Positions 4,989 to 6,222 of a stretch of 6,222 nt of DNA are shown here, piece by piece (position 1 is the first letter of the stretch; the number at the start of each line of letters is the position of its first letter). This DNA is from Oscillospiraceae bacterium (GTDB lineage Bacteria; Bacillota_A; Clostridia; Oscillospirales; Oscillospiraceae). The position numbers were made by a program, and so were the translations under genes. Location of the stretch: NCBI GenBank assembly GCA_017411665.1, contig JAFQPT010000272.1, forward strand, positions 1 through 6,222, read 5' to 3'. Under the pieces are notes generated by a model. The model saw nothing but the letters and a program-made list of their open reading frames with translations, had not been told where the DNA came from and made no database searches.

Positions 4989-5017
4989 TTCGCCTCCGTA
5001 CCATTCAATGATATACT
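4989..5017 (+). promoter_or_regulatory. Candidate promoter of the GH3 gene
   Basis: TATACT (5012-5017) is preceded by TGA (extended -10). The -35 at 17-bp spacing is poor (TTCGCC, 4989-4994), as is common with extended -10 promoters. A start near 5024 would give a 28-nt leader containing AGGAGG (5039-5044). The tRNA promoter and this one fire away from each other. Confidence 0.55.
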
Positions 5018-5051
5018 GTTGTCATCAATCAATCAGACAGGAGGCAGCATT

Positions 5052-6222
5052 ATGGAACAAAACACTACCCCCGACGGCAAGCTCAAAGCCTATAAAAAAG
5101 AAGCCAAAGCACGGGCAAAGGCCTATCTCAAAGACAGGCGCGCCTGCAGCTCTACGGAATCCAGACAGCATCTGAAGGAAACCTGCAATGCCAGAAAGAA
5201 GGAATGGAAGGCTACTTTGAAAACGCTGGACAAAGAAGAGCGTATAATCCAGAAAAAGGCCTATAAGACCTATAAAAAACGTCTGCATCTCACCCGCAGA
5301 ATCACGACATGGGTAGCCATTATTTGTGTACTGGCACTGGTCATCAACATGGCTTCTCCTCTGATTACCAATATCAGCGCCATTATGTCCCAGTCCTACA
5401 CCGATCACACTGCGGAAGCAGCGGCGGCTCGTGAAGCAGGTCTGGCATTTGCACCCCAGATTTCCGACGAAGGCATTGTTCTGCTGAAAAACGAGGGCAA
5501 TCTTCTGCCTCTGGACAACAAAAAGGTGAACATCTTCGGCACCGATGCCTATAACTTCAAATATGGCGGCGGTGGCTCCGGCGCAGTGGACCTGTCCACC
5601 GTGGTAAACCTCTTTGACAGTCTGGAAATGGCAGGCATCGAAATCAACCCCACACTCCACGCCATGTACAACGACATGGGACAGGATGCCTCTGACACCG
5701 GCAGCAATAATATCGTTTCCATGGTCAGCTCCTTCCTGTTTGGTGCAGAAACCGAGGATATCGACTCCAACGACTATCTCACCGACGAAGTGCTGTCCGC
5801 AGCAAAGGAATACTCCGACCAGGCCATCGTTGTTCTGAGCAACGAAGTGGTGGAAGCCTCCGACTGTGACGCGGAAGCACTGGCGCTGACCCCCAATCGC
5901 CGCGAATTGATTCGTCGTGTGGCAGAAAACTTTGACCATGTCATCGTAATCGTCAACGTAGGCAACGCGACCGAGCTGGGTATTCTGGACGAATATGACT
6001 CCATTGAAGCTGTTGTCTGGGTCGGCATTCCCGGCACACAGGGCTGCGTCTCTCTGGGCAAGGTGCTCACAGGGGAAATCAACCCCTCCGGCAGATTGGT
6101 GGACACCTATCCCTACTCCGCTTCCGCCGCCCCTGCCTCCGTCAACTTCGGCGACTATAAGTATGATAATATCAAGGGCATGGCCTTCATCAACTACAAC
6201 GAAGGCATCTACATCGGCTACC
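5052..6222 (+). CDS. Membrane-anchored glycoside hydrolase family 3 protein, N-terminal part
   Basis: The first 390 codons; the reading frame is open to the right edge. ATG follows AGGAGG (5039-5044) by 7 nt. Residues 1-83 are strongly basic and Lys/Arg-rich (for example YKKEAKARAKAYLKDRR), probably helical or coiled-coil and cytoplasmic. One membrane span follows (about 86-107, WVAIICVLALVINM). The outside part from about 125 is the GH3 C-type alpha/beta sandwich domain, with EGIVLLKNEGNLLPL (140-154), GGGGSG (172-177), VIVIVNVGNATELGIL (297-312), the VLTGEINPSGRLVDTYPY motif (338-355) and NYNEGIYIGY (381-390). In ordinary GH3 beta-glucosidases this domain follows the catalytic barrel; here it comes first, as in some rumen and gut clostridial enzymes with swapped order (from memory, Ruminococcus albus and Butyrivibrio beta-glucosidases). 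The barrel with the nucleophile Asp should lie beyond the window. Likely role: a cell-surface beta-glycosidase. The substrate is unknown. Confidence 0.9.
   Translation, partial: MEQNTTPDGKLKAYKKEAKARAKAYLKDRRACSSTESRQHLKETCNARKKEWKATLKTLDKEERIIQKKAYKTYKKRLHLTRRITTWVAIICVLALVINMASPLITNISAIMSQSYTDHTAEAAAAREAGLAFAPQISDEGIVLLKNEGNLLPLDNKKVNIFGTDAYNFKYGGGGSGAVDLSTVVNLFDSLEMAGIEINPTLHAMYNDMGQDASDTGSNNIVSMVSSFLFGAETEDIDSNDYLTDEVLSAAKEYSDQAIVVLSNEVVEASDCDAEALALTPNRRELIRRVAENFDHVIVIVNVGNATELGILDEYDSIEAVVWVGIPGTQGCVSLGKVLTGEINPSGRLVDTYPYSASAAPASVNFGDYKYDNIKGMAFINYNEGIYIGY

Noticed and set aside
4880..5011. Extra gene or RNA in the gap between tRNA-Ser and the GH3 gene
   Set aside because: Apart from the two divergent promoters I see no frame with a start signal and no stable fold.
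5025..5939. Minus-strand open frame (304 codons) opposite the GH3 gene
   Set aside because: The plus-strand frame has a ribosome binding site, a membrane span and clear GH3 motifs. The minus frame has a Phe/Gly/Val-rich shadow composition and no start signal.

Overview
The window looks like a piece of a low-oxygen Gram-positive (Firmicutes) chromosome, probably a gut clostridium of the Oscillospiraceae/Ruminococcaceae type. This is inferred from the AGGAGG-type ribosome binding sites, the lipoprotein-anchored binding protein, AT-rich promoters with TGnTATAAT-like -10 elements in otherwise mid-GC DNA, and protein resemblances. No species can be named from the sequence alone.

Layout, left to right. 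(i) 1-1522, minus strand: the start of a branched-chain amino acid ABC transport operon. The lipoprotein substrate-binding gene (livK-type, 247-1431) comes first, with a clear promoter at 1494-1522. The permease gene livH follows and runs off the left edge after 41 codons. The 123-bp spacer between them is unusually structured: a GC-rich 11-bp hairpin, two mutually exclusive overlapping hairpins, and a hairpin that buries the livH Shine-Dalgarno. (ii) 1639-4133, minus strand: a peroxide-defence operon. ahpC (3373-3936) is followed by a strong internal terminator and then by a 537-residue flavoprotein (1684-3297). That protein has the parts of AhpF in reversed order: thioredoxin-reductase module first, AhpF-type double-thioredoxin-fold module last. 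The ahpC promoter has a PerR-box-like palindrome against its -35 and a long leader with two hairpins. (iii) 4141-4687, minus strand: a single-gene unit for a small membrane-anchored protein of unknown function, with its own promoter and terminator. (iv) 4734-4922, minus strand: tRNA-Ser(CGA) with encoded CCA, a promoter and an abutting terminator. Just beyond it lies an inverted 18-nt near-copy of its T-arm. (v) 4989-6222, plus strand: a promoter and the 5' 390 codons of a membrane-anchored glycoside hydrolase family 3 protein whose C-type domain precedes any catalytic barrel.

How the parts work together: AhpC reduces peroxides and the flavoprotein should re-reduce AhpC with NAD(P)H through its CATC and CTMC centres. 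The terminator between them would make much more AhpC than reductase. The Liv system imports branched-chain amino acids (or a related ligand), and the GH3 protein would act on glycosides outside the cell. The transport, redox and glycosidase units are separate transcription units and need not be functionally linked. The most notable features are the two reversed-domain enzymes and the structured livK-livH spacer. No mobile element, CRISPR array or defence system was seen.
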